In this document: one piece after another, positions 16,957 through 26,243 of the stretch
Layout of the letters: every line of letters starts with the position of its first letter
How positions within the stretch are numbered: position 1 is the first letter of the stretch
Source: an uncultured Acidobacteriia bacterium
GTDB taxonomy: Bacteria; Acidobacteriota; Terriglobia; Bryobacterales; Bryobacteraceae
Direction of reading: 5' to 3'
NCBI GenBank assembly: GCA_903923395.1
Contig: CAIXXM010000107.1
Location: 62,001 to 126,000 of the forward strand
Length of the DNA stretch: 64,000 nt
The notes under the pieces: generated by a model
The model's input: only the letters and a program-made list of their open reading frames with translations
Told to the model about the DNA's origin: nothing
The model's database searches: none
Translations under genes and position numbers: made by a program

Positions 16957-19791
16957 ATGGGTCAGCTCACCGTTGATCTCAGCACCAAAGTTAAGGACTT
17001 CGAAGCCAAGTCCACCCCCAAACCTACTGGTACCGGAGTGAGCTTTCCACGGTACTTTACTGCCCGGCTTGAAGCGGGCAAGACACCTTACGACGAAATT
17101 CAATGGGAGACCCGTTCCGCCACCATCGGCAATGACAAGGGTTCCGTGATTTTCGAACAGCGTGATATCGCTGTGCCGGCCGATTGGTCGCAGACCGCCA
17201 CCAACATCGTCGCCAGCAAATATTTCCACGGCAAGATGGGTTCGCCGGAGCGCGAACGCAGCGTCGGGGAACTCGTCCACCGCGTTGTTGACACCATTGC
17301 CGATTGGGGCCTGGAAGATGGCTACTTCGCAACGAAGGAAGATGGCGAAAACTTCCGCAACGAACTGGCGCACCTGATGTTGCACCAGAAGGCCGCCTTC
17401 AATTCGCCCGTGTGGTTCAACGTTGGCGTCAAGGAAGCGCGCGGTTACGGCTGGTTTTACGATAAAGAGGAATGCCGCATCAAAGGCCTGACCAATGAGG
17501 CCAAGCCGCAGTGCTCTGCGTGCTTCATCAATTCCGTGCAGGATTCGCTGGAATCCATCCTCGATCTGGCCAAGACGGAAGGCATGCTTTTCAAGTGGGG
17601 TTCGGGAACGGGTTCCAATCTTTCGAACATCCGCGAAGAAGACGCCATTCTCTCGGGCGGCGGCCGTGCCTCTGGCCCTCTTTCGTTCATGCGCGGTTTC
17701 GACGCCTTCGCTGGTGTGATCAAGTCCGGCGGCAAGACCCGCCGCGCCGCGAAGATGGTGATTCTGAACTGCGAACACCCGGATATTGACCGCTTCATCT
17801 GGTGCAAGGCGAAGGAGGAGAAGAAAGCCCACACGCTCATCGGCGCCGGCTACGATTCTTCGCTCGACGGCGAAGCCTACAGCTCGATCTTCTTCCAGAA
17901 CGCCAACAACTCCGTCCGCGCCACGGACGAATTCATGCAGGCTGTGGTGGAAGACGCCGAATGGTGGACGAAGTCGGTTGGCAGCGGTCAACCCGTCAGG
18001 CGCTTCAAGGCGCGCGAGTTGATGCGCAGCATCGCGGAAGCCACCTGGCAGTGCGGCGACCCCGGCATGCAGTTCGATTCCACCATTAACAAGTGGCATC
18101 CGTGCAAGAACACCAGCCGGATCAACGCTTCGAACCCCTGCTCGGAGTACATGTTCCTGGATGATTCCGCCTGCAACCTGTCTTCGCTGAACCTGATGAA
18201 ATTCGTGGGTCCGAACGGTCAGTTCGACGTGCCCGCCTTCCGTCATGCGGTCGATACGTTGATCATGGCGCAGGAAATCATCGTCGGCAATGCGGCGTAT
18301 CCCACGGCGCAGATCGCGCAGAATTCGTACGACTACCGTCCGCTCGGCCTCGGCTTTGCGAACCTCGGCGGCTTGTTGATGAGCTTCGGCCTGCCCTATG
18401 ACAGCGACCGTGGCCGCGACTTTGCCGGTGCCATCTCCGCCGTGATGTGCGGCCAGGCTTACCTGACCAGCGCGCGCATTGCGGGCTCCACCGGTCCGTT
18501 CAACGGCTATGCGAAGAACGAACAGGCCTTCCTCGATGTGATCAAGATGCACCGGGATTCCGTGAGTGGCATCAACCACCGCAATATCCCGAGCGACCTC
18601 TACACCGCAGCGAAGTCCACGTGGCAGGATGCCTACGAACTCGGCCAGCGCAACGGCTACCGCAACGGACAGGTCACTGTGATCGCCCCCACCGGCACCA
18701 TCGGCTTCATGATGGATTGCGACACCACCGGTATTGAGCCCGATCTCGCGCTGGTGAAGTACAAGAAACTGGTTGGTGGCGGTGTGATCAAGATCGTCAA
18801 CAACACGGTGCCTGCTGCCCTCGTGAAGCTCGGCTATTCTCCGGAACAGGCCGAAATCATCGTCAGCCACATTGATTCCACCGGCACCATTGAAGGCGCG
18901 CCCGGCCTGAAGAACGAGCACCTGGCCGTCTTCGATTGCAGCTTCCGCCCCATGAATGGAACACGCTCCATTCATTACATGGGTCACCTGAAGATGATGG
19001 CCGCTGTGCAGCCGTTCGTCTCCGGTGCGATCTCCAAGACCGTCAACATGCCGGAAGAGTGCACGGTTGAGGACATCATGGACACCTATATCGAAAGCTG
19101 GCGCATGGGCCTCAAAGCCGTCGCCATCTATCGCGATAACTCCAAGATGGTGCAGCCGATGAGCTCCGGCAAGTCAACCGACAAAAAGGCCGCTCATCCC
19201 TCGCAAACTTCCAAGGAAGTAGCAGCGCCCGCAGCAGAGAAGGTGGTTTACCGCCCCATCCGCCGCAAGCTGCCGGATGAACGCGCCTCCATCACCCACA
19301 AGTTCACCATTGGCGGCCACGAAGGCTACATCACGGTGGGCATGTTTGAGGATGGCACCCCCGGCGAAATCTTCATCACCATGGCGAAGGAGGGTTCCAC
19401 CATCTCCGGCCTCATGGACAGCTTCTCCACTTCCGTGAGCTACTGCCTGCAGTACGGCGTGCCTCTGAAGTTCCTGGTCGACAAGTTCGGGCATGTGCGC
19501 TTTGAACCCAGCGGCTGGACTGGCAACCCTGCCATTCCCTACGCGAAGTCGATTCCCGATTACATCTTCCGCTGGCTCGGTTCCAAGTTCCTTGGGGCGG
19601 AGTATGCGCTGCAGAACGAAGCCGGTGCATCCACCATGTTGCGCCCGACGGAGAATGACCCGCAGGAGTCATTGCCGTTTGCCTCTTCCGTCAGTGACGC
19701 TCCGGCGTGCGCGGAATGCGGTGGCATCATGACCCGGAATGGAAGCTGTTATAAGTGCGAAAACTGCGGCGGAACGAGCGGCTGCTCCTAG
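16957..19791 (+). CDS. nrdJ: Adenosylcobalamin-dependent (class II) ribonucleotide reductase
   Basis: Reduces ribonucleotides to deoxyribonucleotides with a B12-generated thiyl radical, independent of oxygen. The 944-residue product has SPVWFNVGV, PQCSACFINSVQDS, the FKWGSGTGSNLSNIRE loop, NPCSEYMFLDDSACNLSSLN with active-site residues near 393-410, and VIAPTGTIGFMMDCDTTG. A linker leads to the TSCPD domain (ITVGMFEDGTPGEIFITMAK) and a C-terminal Cys cluster (CAECGGIMTRNGSCYKCENC), likely used to re-reduce the active site. ATG 16957 with GGAG nine bases upstream is the start; a TTG at 16939 is less likely. No nrdR gene is in the window. Confidence 0.96.
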   Translation: MGQLTVDLSTKVKDFEAKSTPKPTGTGVSFPRYFTARLEAGKTPYDEIQWETRSATIGNDKGSVIFEQRDIAVPADWSQTATNIVASKYFHGKMGSPERERSVGELVHRVVDTIADWGLEDGYFATKEDGENFRNELAHLMLHQKAAFNSPVWFNVGVKEARGYGWFYDKEECRIKGLTNEAKPQCSACFINSVQDSLESILDLAKTEGMLFKWGSGTGSNLSNIREEDAILSGGGRASGPLSFMRGFDAFAGVIKSGGKTRRAAKMVILNCEHPDIDRFIWCKAKEEKKAHTLIGAGYDSSLDGEAYSSIFFQNANNSVRATDEFMQAVVEDAEWWTKSVGSGQPVRRFKARELMRSIAEATWQCGDPGMQFDSTINKWHPCKNTSRINASNPCSEYMFLDDSACNLSSLNLMKFVGPNGQFDVPAFRHAVDTLIMAQEIIVGNAAYPTAQIAQNSYDYRPLGLGFANLGGLLMSFGLPYDSDRGRDFAGAISAVMCGQAYLTSARIAGSTGPFNGYAKNEQAFLDVIKMHRDSVSGINHRNIPSDLYTAAKSTWQDAYELGQRNGYRNGQVTVIAPTGTIGFMMDCDTTGIEPDLALVKYKKLVGGGVIKIVNNTVPAALVKLGYSPEQAEIIVSHIDSTGTIEGAPGLKNEHLAVFDCSFRPMNGTRSIHYMGHLKMMAAVQPFVSGAISKTVNMPEECTVEDIMDTYIESWRMGLKAVAIYRDNSKMVQPMSSGKSTDKKAAHPSQTSKEVAAPAAEKVVYRPIRRKLPDERASITHKFTIGGHEGYITVGMFEDGTPGEIFITMAKEGSTISGLMDSFSTSVSYCLQYGVPLKFLVDKFGHVRFEPSGWTGNPAIPYAKSIPDYIFRWLGSKFLGAEYALQNEAGASTMLRPTENDPQESLPFASSVSDAPACAECGGIMTRNGSCYKCENCGGTSGCS

Positions 19792-19856
19792 CCTGAACCG
19801 TTCCAGAGACCGCGGGTTGTAAGACAGAGTTGTCTCGGCGCTCTTTCTTCTCCTTG

Positions 19857-19889
19857 AACCGTCCGGTGTCAAAGCCGGACGGTTTTTTT
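19857..19889 (+). terminator. Strong rho-independent terminator after nrdJ
   Basis: A perfect ten-base-pair stem (AACCGTCCGG with CCGGACGGTT, arms 19857-19866 and 19875-19884) with an eight-base loop. The T run covers 19883-19889. It lies 66 bases after the nrdJ stop and seven bases before the MFS start codon, so the MFS gene needs either its own promoter or read-through. Confidence 0.9.
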
Positions 19890-19895
19890 ATTCCT

Positions 19896-21155
19896 ATGCG
19901 AACCAACATCAAGCAGTTCATCCCCGTCCTGACCATGGGCCTGATGTCACTCATCAGTTACCTGGACCGTTCCACGCTTGCTGTTCTCGCGCCGACCATT
20001 CTCAAAGACACGCATCTGAGCGCGGAACAGTACGGCTACATCGTCTCAGCCTTCTCCATTGCCTATATGCTGGGCAATCCGGCCTGGGGTTGGTTGATTG
20101 ACCGCTTCGGCACGCGCTGGGTCGCGGCCTGGGCAGTGCTGCTCTGGACGCTGGCTTCCACCGCGCACGCGTTCATCGCCGCCGGTGCCGCCGCCTTCGC
20201 GGGCTTCCTCCTGGCGCGCGCCACCCTTGGCTTCGGCGAAGGGGCTACATTCCCCAGTGGACTCCGGACGGCAGACCAGACCCTGCCGCCCCGTCTGCGC
20301 TCCCGCGGCATTGCCGTCGCCTACAGCGGTGGCTCGCTTGGTGCGCTGGTGACACCCCTGATCGTGACGCCGATCGCAGCGAGTTACGGCTGGCGGGCAG
20401 CCTTCCTGTTCACCGGACTGGCAGGGGCGTTCTGGATCATCCTGTGGTTGACGGTCAACAGCACACAGGCCGCCGTCCGCAGCGAGTCCGTTGTGCGCGG
20501 GTTCCTGAACAGGAACAGCAGTCCGGCACCCAGAGTGGTGGCCAGCGGCGAAACTCCGAGCTGGAAGGACCGGCGTCTCTGGGCGTATGTCGTGCTTTAT
20601 GCCTTTGGTGCCCTGCCGCTCGCATTTCCCCTCTATGCGGCACCGATTTATCTCGCGAAGGTCATGCATCTGTCGCAATCCACCATTGGCCATCTGCTCT
20701 GGCTGCCACCGCTGGGCTGGGAGATTGGCTACTTCACTTCAGCGTGGATTTGTGACCGTCTCATCACACCGCGCAACATGCCTGCCTGGCTGGGATTATT
20801 CGCACTCATTTGTGGTGGTTCGCTGGGACTGGCCCCTTATGCCGGGTCGCTGCCGGCAGTGATGGGTTTGCTGACGACCACCATGCTGGGCGGCGGCAGC
20901 ATCGTCGTCATCGCCGTGCGCTACGGGAGTAATGCATTCCGGGCACGGTCAGGGTTTATTGCAGGCACGGGGGCAGCATCCTGGTCTGCCGTGGTGGCCG
21001 TCGTGATGCCCTACGTGGGGCGGCTGTTCGACCAGAACCGCTATAGCTTCGCGTTCACACTGATTGCGGCATGTTCCATCGCAGGCACCGCCGGATGGAG
21101 ATTGCTCGCAGGAGAGCCTGCCCTACCGCAGGATTCCGAGCGTCTGGGGTACTGA
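19896..21155 (+). CDS. Major facilitator superfamily transporter (ACS-like)
   Basis: The 419-residue protein has about 12 membrane helices and the MFS loop 2-3 signature WGWLIDRFGTRWVAA. Its early SLISYLDRSTLAVLAPTI and the FGEGATFPSGLRT segment resemble the anion:cation symporter branch that carries hexuronates and other organic anions. The frame opens at 19830, inside the terminator, so ATG 19896 is preferred. The substrate is unknown. Its 3' end overlaps that of the small minus-strand gene below. Confidence 0.88.
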   Translation: MRTNIKQFIPVLTMGLMSLISYLDRSTLAVLAPTILKDTHLSAEQYGYIVSAFSIAYMLGNPAWGWLIDRFGTRWVAAWAVLLWTLASTAHAFIAAGAAAFAGFLLARATLGFGEGATFPSGLRTADQTLPPRLRSRGIAVAYSGGSLGALVTPLIVTPIAASYGWRAAFLFTGLAGAFWIILWLTVNSTQAAVRSESVVRGFLNRNSSPAPRVVASGETPSWKDRRLWAYVVLYAFGALPLAFPLYAAPIYLAKVMHLSQSTIGHLLWLPPLGWEIGYFTSAWICDRLITPRNMPAWLGLFALICGGSLGLAPYAGSLPAVMGLLTTTMLGGGSIVVIAVRYGSNAFRARSGFIAGTGAASWSAVVAVVMPYVGRLFDQNRYSFAFTLIAACSIAGTAGWRLLAGEPALPQDSERLGY

Positions 21156-21332
21156 GGCCACCAGACGGCTTCCGTCAAGCAGAGCGACGGTTACATTTAG
21201 CACGATATAGAGGAGCAAAAGCAGAGAGGCCGTTCGGCGTTCGTGCAACTTGGCCTTGGCCCGAAGTTCCGAACATTGACGTGCAATCTCTCTCGCTTTC
21301 TCGGCAATATATCGCTCCGAAAGAGGACTCAT
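21123..21332 (-). CDS. Small single-pass membrane protein, 69 aa
   Basis: From ATG 21332 the product is a charged helix (ERYIAEKAREIARQCSELRA) followed by one hydrophobic helix (SLLLLLYIVLNVTVALL) and a short tail. The frame extends upstream without a better start. It overlaps the 3' end of the convergent MFS gene by 33 bases and lies about 50 bases downstream of the glycosyltransferase gene in the same direction. A membrane microprotein is plausible; no function is known. Confidence 0.4.
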   Translation of the reverse strand: MSPLSERYIAEKAREIARQCSELRAKAKLHERRTASLLLLLYIVLNVTVALLDGSRLVASVPQTLGILR

Positions 21333-21382
21333 GGAACCTATAGTACCGCAAACTCTTGACAAACGGTAGAGTCCGCACAAAA

Positions 21383-22534
21383 TTATGCGCGGCTGTGTTT
21401 CGCCAGAATCCCATCCAGAATCTCCGGGATTTCAAACACCGCCCGGTTTTTCTGCGCCGCCACGTTCTTCACATACCCGGCCCGCAGGACTGGATCGAGC
21501 ATCTTCCGCACGGCTCCAACCACGCCCGACTGGAAGCTCTCCAGTGCGATCCCCACACCCATCTCCTGCGCCCATTCCGCGTTGTAACGCTCTTGGGCCA
21601 GCGTCCACATGTTGTTCTCAATGATGACCGGAAGCCCCATGGCGACAGCTTCGCTGATACTTCCGGGCCCGGGCTTGCCGATGAACATGTCTGCAATTTG
21701 CATAAACCGGGGCACTTCTTTGGTGAAACCTTCCACATGCATCGGCACTCTGGTCTTCATCGCCCGCAGCTTTGCTTCGAGCTTCGTGTTCTTACCGGCG
21801 ATGGCGATGATCTGCAAGTCCAGGCCGCTTGCATTCAAAGATTCCGCGATGGATTGAATCTTGGGAGACCCCTCGCCGCCGAACATCAGCAACACCGTGG
21901 GGAGATCAGTCCGCAACCCGAGCTTCCGGCGTTCTTCGGCGCGGTCCACTGGTGCCACATCGTAGAACTTGGGATTGAGAATCATCCCGCTGGTGCGGAA
22001 GACATGGTCCGGCTTGTGTCCCATGCCAATGGCCTGCCGGTAGGCCCGTTCGGTGCCGCAAATGAAGTACTGTTCCTGGTCTTCCTCAATCCAGAAGTGG
22101 GGCGGGAAATCCGCCATATCCGTCAGGATGGTGACCAGCGGCACACCCGGCATCGCGGACGCCAGGCTTTCATGCAGCGCCCGGTTGAAATTCGGAATCA
22201 GCGAGACCACCAGCTGCGAGGGATGCTCCGCCCAATATTTCTTGAGCAGCGCGAGTTGTGAGGGATGGTAGCCGCGGATCACCGAATGCATCACCTTCAT
22301 CAACTGGAGTGAGCCGAGCGTCCAGCCCTTGCGCAGCATCAGATTGTAGAGGTCTTGCATGCGGATGCCCGTGATCTTGCGGAAGACATCCATCTCATCC
22401 AGGAGTTCCTGCAGATTCATCATCCGCATATTCCAGGGCCTTCCCTGCCGCCGCGTTACTTCGCAGAGCGCGTTGGCTGCACTGCGATGCCCGCCGCCTG
22501 CGTCAAAGAAGACCAGTTCCAGTGTGGTTTGCAT
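21383..22534 (-). CDS. GT28 glycosyltransferase (MGDG synthase/MurG-like)
   Basis: Probably transfers a sugar from a nucleotide donor to a membrane lipid such as diacylglycerol. After MQTTLELVFF comes the acceptor-side loop DAGGGHRSAANAL, typical of the diacylglycerol glycosyltransferases. The C-terminal half has LLMFGGEGSPKIQSIAESL, then the donor-binding GKPGPGSISEAVAMGLPVII. ATG 22534 is preferred over GTG 22582 because it starts at the conserved domain; the product is 383 residues. It is divergent from the secreted protein gene at 22599. Confidence 0.87.
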   Translation of the reverse strand: MQTTLELVFFDAGGGHRSAANALCEVTRRQGRPWNMRMMNLQELLDEMDVFRKITGIRMQDLYNLMLRKGWTLGSLQLMKVMHSVIRGYHPSQLALLKKYWAEHPSQLVVSLIPNFNRALHESLASAMPGVPLVTILTDMADFPPHFWIEEDQEQYFICGTERAYRQAIGMGHKPDHVFRTSGMILNPKFYDVAPVDRAEERRKLGLRTDLPTVLLMFGGEGSPKIQSIAESLNASGLDLQIIAIAGKNTKLEAKLRAMKTRVPMHVEGFTKEVPRFMQIADMFIGKPGPGSISEAVAMGLPVIIENNMWTLAQERYNAEWAQEMGVGIALESFQSGVVGAVRKMLDPVLRAGYVKNVAAQKNRAVFEIPEILDGILAKHSRA

Positions 22535-22598
22535 CTCGTGGCCCAACTGCTTACGGTACAACGCCGGACGGGTTCTGCGCACGGCTTATAATTCATGA

Positions 22599-23231
22599 AT
22601 GCGAAGTTTGGCGCTAATTCTACTTTCCGCCGCGGCTCTCGCCCTCATTGCAGGCCCTGTCATCCCGCCCGCGGGCCAAGCCTCCAATGACAATGTGTAT
22701 CTCTCCGCAACGCTTCTGACAACCGAAGAAGTAAACGCAATCTTCCATTACGAATTCCCTGACCGCTTCACCGTGGTGGAGGTGAAGCTGACACCGCGCT
22801 CGGGTCCTTTGGCTGTAAAGCTGGACGATTTCATCCTCCGCACGGACAAAGACGGCGAGAAGGGTGGTCCCTTCCCCGCAACGCAAATTTTTGGCGAAGG
22901 GGCGCTGATCATCAACCAGCATCCAGATGATGACCAGAACCGCAACAGGCAGCAGAACCGCTCCAATGTCACGCTGCCGCTTGGCATCCGTCTGGGTAAG
23001 AAGAAAAAGAAGACAGACGAGCCGCCGCCCGTGGAGGCTCCGTCGCCAAAGCGTGAAGAACCGCCGCCTCCGGAACTGAAGGGCGAACTCAAGGCCCGCG
23101 TGCTTGCGGAAAAGACTACGGCAGACGCCATCAGCGGGCTGCTCTTCTTCCCTCTCGAAAAGCAGAAAGTCAAAGACCTCGAACTCCTGTACACCACGCC
23201 GGCGGGCAAACTCCGCCTGCGCTTCAAATAA
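22599..23231 (+). CDS. Secreted hypothetical protein, 210 aa
   Basis: A signal peptide (MRSLALILLSAAALALIAGP) is followed by a small beta-rich domain, with FPDRFTVVEVKLTPRSGPLA and KLDDFILRTDKDGEKGG. A charged low-complexity linker (KKKKKTDEPPPVEAPSPKRE) comes next, then a short C-terminal region ending LYTTPAGKLRLRFK. I do not recognise the family. It is four bases upstream of the next gene and probably shares its transcript. Confidence 0.75.
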   Translation: MRSLALILLSAAALALIAGPVIPPAGQASNDNVYLSATLLTTEEVNAIFHYEFPDRFTVVEVKLTPRSGPLAVKLDDFILRTDKDGEKGGPFPATQIFGEGALIINQHPDDDQNRNRQQNRSNVTLPLGIRLGKKKKKTDEPPPVEAPSPKREEPPPPELKGELKARVLAEKTTADAISGLLFFPLEKQKVKDLELLYTTPAGKLRLRFK

Positions 23232-23235
23232 CTCA

Positions 23236-24312
23236 ATGCTCGTTCAAGAACTCGATACTCCATCCCTGATCGTCGATCTCGACGTGATGGAAGCCAACCT
23301 CCGGCGCGTCGCCGATTATGCGAAACAGCATTCGCTCCGCCTGCGCCCCCACACGAAGACCCACAAGTCGATTGGTCTCGCGCGCCGCCAGATCGCGCTG
23401 GGTGCCGCGGGACTCACCGTCGCCAAGGTCACCGAAGCAGAAGTGATGGCTGCTGCAAACCCCGCGGATCTGCTGGTGGCGTACCCGGTTTTCGGCGCGC
23501 CCAAGCTCCGCAGGCTGACGGAGGTCGCCCGCAGGACGAAGGTGGCCGTTGCCCTGGACAGCCTCGCATCGGCAACGCCTCTCTCGGAAGCCGCCGTGAT
23601 TGCCAGCGTGGATATTGGCGTGATGGTCGAGGTGGACGTCGGGCTGGGGCGCGTGGGCGTCCAACCGGCGGAGGCTTTGGCGTTGGCCCAAACTATTGCC
23701 GCTCTTCCGAATTTGCACTTCCGCGGACTGACCTTTTACCCCGGCCACATCAAGCAGCCCACCGAGGCCTTGGTGAAGGCGCTGTCTGACACCGTGGAGA
23801 AGCTGGTGCAGGACTTCCATGATGCCGGACTGCCCCCGGAAATCGTGAGCGGCGGGTCCACTCCAGCGCTGTTCCACAGTCACAAAGTCAAAGGCTTGAC
23901 GGAAATCCGCCCGGGCACTTATATCTTCAATGACCTCAACACCGTCCACAGCGGTGCCTGTACTCTCGAAGACTGCGCCGCTTCGATCCTGACGACGGTG
24001 GTCAGCACGCGGCCCGGACACATGATCATTGACGGTGGCAGCAAGACCTTTTCGTCAGACCGGCTGACCACTGGTGCAGCGGGCCATGGGCGACTGCTGG
24101 AAGCTCCCGGCGCTTTCTTCCACAAGATGAATGAGGAGCATGGTTTCGTGGATCTCTCGAAAGCGGAACGGAGCTTCGAGGTGGGAGAAAAGGTCCGGGT
24201 GATTCCGAATCACGTCTGCGTGGCGGTGAACCTGCACGAACAGGTGTATGGTGTCCGCGGGGGTCGTGTGGAAGAAGCCTGGAAAGTGGACGCACGGGGC
24301 AAATTGCAATAA
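23236..24312 (+). CDS. D-threonine aldolase / D-serine dehydratase-like PLP enzyme
   Basis: Fold-type III PLP enzyme of the DSD1/low-specificity D-threonine aldolase group, acting on D-beta-hydroxy amino acids. The N-terminal alanine-racemase-like barrel has LDTPSLIVDLDVMEANLRR and the PLP-lysine segment RPHTKTHKSIGLARRQ. The C-terminal domain has the metal-binding HxC in NHVCVAVNLHEQ, typical of this family. The frame opens at 23104 inside the previous gene, but ATG 23236 matches the family start and gives 358 residues. It could be aldolase or dehydratase; sequence alone does not decide. Confidence 0.88.
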   Translation: MLVQELDTPSLIVDLDVMEANLRRVADYAKQHSLRLRPHTKTHKSIGLARRQIALGAAGLTVAKVTEAEVMAAANPADLLVAYPVFGAPKLRRLTEVARRTKVAVALDSLASATPLSEAAVIASVDIGVMVEVDVGLGRVGVQPAEALALAQTIAALPNLHFRGLTFYPGHIKQPTEALVKALSDTVEKLVQDFHDAGLPPEIVSGGSTPALFHSHKVKGLTEIRPGTYIFNDLNTVHSGACTLEDCAASILTTVVSTRPGHMIIDGGSKTFSSDRLTTGAAGHGRLLEAPGAFFHKMNEEHGFVDLSKAERSFEVGEKVRVIPNHVCVAVNLHEQVYGVRGGRVEEAWKVDARGKLQ

Positions 24313-24361
24313 ACTGCGCGGCTCTCCCAAAGTCTGCCAAGATCAAAGGGAGGATAACCAC

Positions 24362-24496
24362 GTGGAAGAAGATTTCAACGCCAGCGACAAATGCGGCCGG
24401 TGCGGCTGCGCGAGGCGCGAACACGTGCCCGCCTGTGCCAGCCATCCGAAGTGCAAGGCGTTTTCGGACCCCAAGGCACGGAAGACCAAGAAATAA
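24362..24496 (+). CDS. Cys-rich microprotein, 44 aa
   Basis: Starts at GTG 24362 with an excellent ribosome-binding site (AAAGGGAGG, about eight bases upstream) and ends at TAA 24494-24496. The product has five cysteines in a compact pattern, CGRCGC, then CAS and KCKAF, with a Lys-rich tail (DPKARKTKK). It may bind zinc or another metal. A strong terminator follows directly. The Shine-Dalgarno and terminator together argue for a real gene despite its size. Confidence 0.7.
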   Translation: MEEDFNASDKCGRCGCARREHVPACASHPKCKAFSDPKARKTKK

Positions 24497-24532
24497 AAAG
24501 AGGCCGGATGCGCTGAGCATTCCGGCCTCTTT
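24497..24532. terminator. Bidirectional terminator
   Basis: A perfect 12-base-pair stem (AAAGAGGCCGGA with TCCGGCCTCTTT, arms 24497-24508 and 24521-24532) with a 12-base loop, A-rich on one side and T-rich on the other. It serves the 44-aa gene on the plus strand and the convergent small secreted protein gene on the minus strand. Confidence 0.9.
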
Positions 24533-24563
24533 CAATTCTTGCCTCGCTGGAAAAGCGAAAAGC

Positions 24564-24857
24564 TTACATCTTGACGGATTCGACCTGAACCTTGTCACCC
24601 TTCATGCTGCCGGTGATGGTCACCTTGTGACCTTCATGGCCCTTCACGGCTTCGGGGTTGGCGAATTCGATGACCTTGTCACCGACGACGAACACAGGCG
24701 CTTCGCCGCGCTTGGTGCAGCCCGCAACACACTTTTGATCGGCTTCTGAGGACGCAGCGTGCTTTGCACCGCAATGCGCGTCAGAGATGGTGCCGCTCCA
24801 GGACTCGGCAAATGCAGATACGGAGAGGAAGAGACCGGCAACAAAAACTTTTTTCAT
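24564..24857 (-). CDS. Small secreted protein, 97 aa
   Basis: ATG at 24855-24857 starts a signal peptide (MKKVFVAGLFLSVSAFA). The mature part has ESWSGTISDAHCGAKHA, KCVAGCTKRGEAPVFVVGDK and a C-terminal GHKVTITGSMKGDKVQVESV. The three conserved Cys and His residues and the short OB-like beta tail are typical of small periplasmic proteins common in acidobacteria. No enzymatic role is known. An earlier ATG eight codons upstream is an alternative start. Confidence 0.78.
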   Translation of the reverse strand: MKKVFVAGLFLSVSAFAESWSGTISDAHCGAKHAASSEADQKCVAGCTKRGEAPVFVVGDKVIEFANPEAVKGHEGHKVTITGSMKGDKVQVESVKM

Positions 24858-24928
24858 AGATTTGACCTTCACAATGGACAATAGCCTGTTTCCAATACGG
24901 ATGCAATGGCACTTCGGATGGAATCACT

Positions 24929-24970
24929 ATAAAAAACGTACGGCGCAGCCCACTAAGAGACTGCGCCGTA
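24929..24970 (-). terminator. Terminator after metK
   Basis: Read on the minus strand: stem with arms at 24961-24969 and 24940-24948 (ACGGCGCAG with CTGCGCCGT, nine perfect pairs) and a 12-base loop, followed by CG and a run of six T. It lies 26 bases after the metK stop. Confidence 0.85.
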
Positions 24971-24995
24971 AAAACATTTCAACTGTGCTGAAAAG

Positions 24996-26147
24996 CTAGG
25001 CCTGAGCCGCTGCTTTGAGCGCTTCCGCCTTATCGGTCTTTTCCCAGCTGAACGAGTCTTCCGTACGGCCGAAGTGTCCGAAGGCCGCTGTCTTCTTGTA
25101 GATCGGGCGGCGAAGTTGCAGGTGATCAATGATGCCCTTGGGCGTTAGCGGGAAGTGCTCGCGAACCAGCTTCGTCAGCAGGCTCTCTTCCACTTTGCCG
25201 GTGCCGAAAGTATTCACCATCACGGAGACGGGCTCCGCAACGCCGATTGCGTAGGCGACCTGCACTTCCACCTTGGTCGCCAAGCCGGAAGCCACGAGGT
25301 TCTTCGCGATGTAGCGGGCCATGTAGCAGGCCGAGCGGTCCACCTTTGTCGGATCTTTGCCGGAGAACGCGCCACCGCCGTGACGGCCCATGCCGCCGTA
25401 GCTGTCCACGATGATCTTGCGTCCGGTCAAACCGGTGTCGCCATGGGGTCCGCCGATGACGAAACGTCCGGTGGGGTTGATGTGGTACTTGGTTTCTGCA
25501 TCGACCATGTCGGCAGGAACGACGGCGTCGATGACCAGCTTCTTCACGTCTTCACGGAGCTGTTCGGTCGAAACGTCGTCACCATGCTGGGTCGAAAGGA
25601 CGATCGCGTCGATACGGGTCGGCTTGCCGTCCACGTATTCCACGCTGACCTGGCTCTTGCCGTCCGGGCGGAGATAAGGCAGCACGCCGGTCTTGCGGAT
25701 CTTGGAGAGCTGTTCGGTAATACGGTGGGCCAACTGGATGGGCAGCGGCATCAATTCCGCAGTCTCGTCGCAGGCATAGCCGAACATGAGGCCCTGGTCA
25801 CCGGCACCGCCCGGGTCAACACCCATGGCGATATCGGGGGACTGGCCCTGGATGGCGTTCAGAACGCCGCAGGTCTTGGCATCGAAACCGAACGCGGCAT
25901 CGGTGTAGCCGATTTCAGCAATCGTGTCCCGGGCGATCTTCGGAACGTCCACGTAACAATTGGTGGTGATTTCACCGGCCACTAAACACAGGCCCGTGGT
26001 GACGAGCACCTCACAGGCCACGCGGCCGTAAGGGTCCTGCTCGAGGACGGCGTCGAGGACGGCGTCAGAGATCTGGTCTGCAACCTTGTCGGGATGGCCC
26101 TCGGTCACGGATTCAGACGTAAATAAATGCTTTTGCACTTCTGCCAT
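24996..26147 (-). CDS. metK: S-adenosylmethionine synthetase
   Basis: Makes S-adenosylmethionine from methionine and ATP. The 383-residue product has all family signatures: [20 protein letters not shown] at the N-terminus, [16 protein letters not shown] in the middle and [17 protein letters not shown] late. Length is normal. ATG 26147 is preceded by GGAGAATTC. The untranslated region upstream has several short stems but I could not match it to a known SAM riboswitch class. A strong terminator follows. Confidence 0.97.
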   Translation of the reverse strand: MAEVQKHLFTSESVTEGHPDKVADQISDAVLDAVLEQDPYGRVACEVLVTTGLCLVAGEITTNCYVDVPKIARDTIAEIGYTDAAFGFDAKTCGVLNAIQGQSPDIAMGVDPGGAGDQGLMFGYACDETAELMPLPIQLAHRITEQLSKIRKTGVLPYLRPDGKSQVSVEYVDGKPTRIDAIVLSTQHGDDVSTEQLREDVKKLVIDAVVPADMVDAETKYHINPTGRFVIGGPHGDTGLTGRKIIVDSYGGMGRHGGGAFSGKDPTKVDRSACYMARYIAKNLVASGLATKVEVQVAYAIGVAEPVSVMVNTFGTGKVEESLLTKLVREHFPLTPKGIIDHLQLRRPIYKKTAAFGHFGRTEDSFSWEKTDKAEALKAAAQA

Positions 26148-26243
26148 GAATTCTCCGGTATGGAACGGACTCGGACGATGATCTGCAACCGCGCACTTGG
26201 CAGGATCTTCCGTTCGCGCAAGCGAATCTCTTAGTCTAGCAAA
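26148..26243 (-). promoter_or_regulatory. metK upstream leader with short stems
   Basis: Between the metK start and the divergent gene at 26244. On the minus strand it contains a small hairpin (TTCGC-TTGC-GCGAA) and a CTGCCAA...GTTGCAG pairing, and a purine-rich ribosome-binding site. It may hold the promoters of both genes. No consensus riboswitch core is recognised. Confidence 0.35.

Noticed and set aside
16885-18987. 700-codon minus-strand frame
   Set aside because: It is antisense to nrdJ, whose protein is clearly conserved; the frame is open because of codon bias.
26148-26243. SAM-I riboswitch upstream of metK
   Set aside because: No SAM-I core (for example the conserved CTTATCCAGAGAGG-like box) could be found in the leader.
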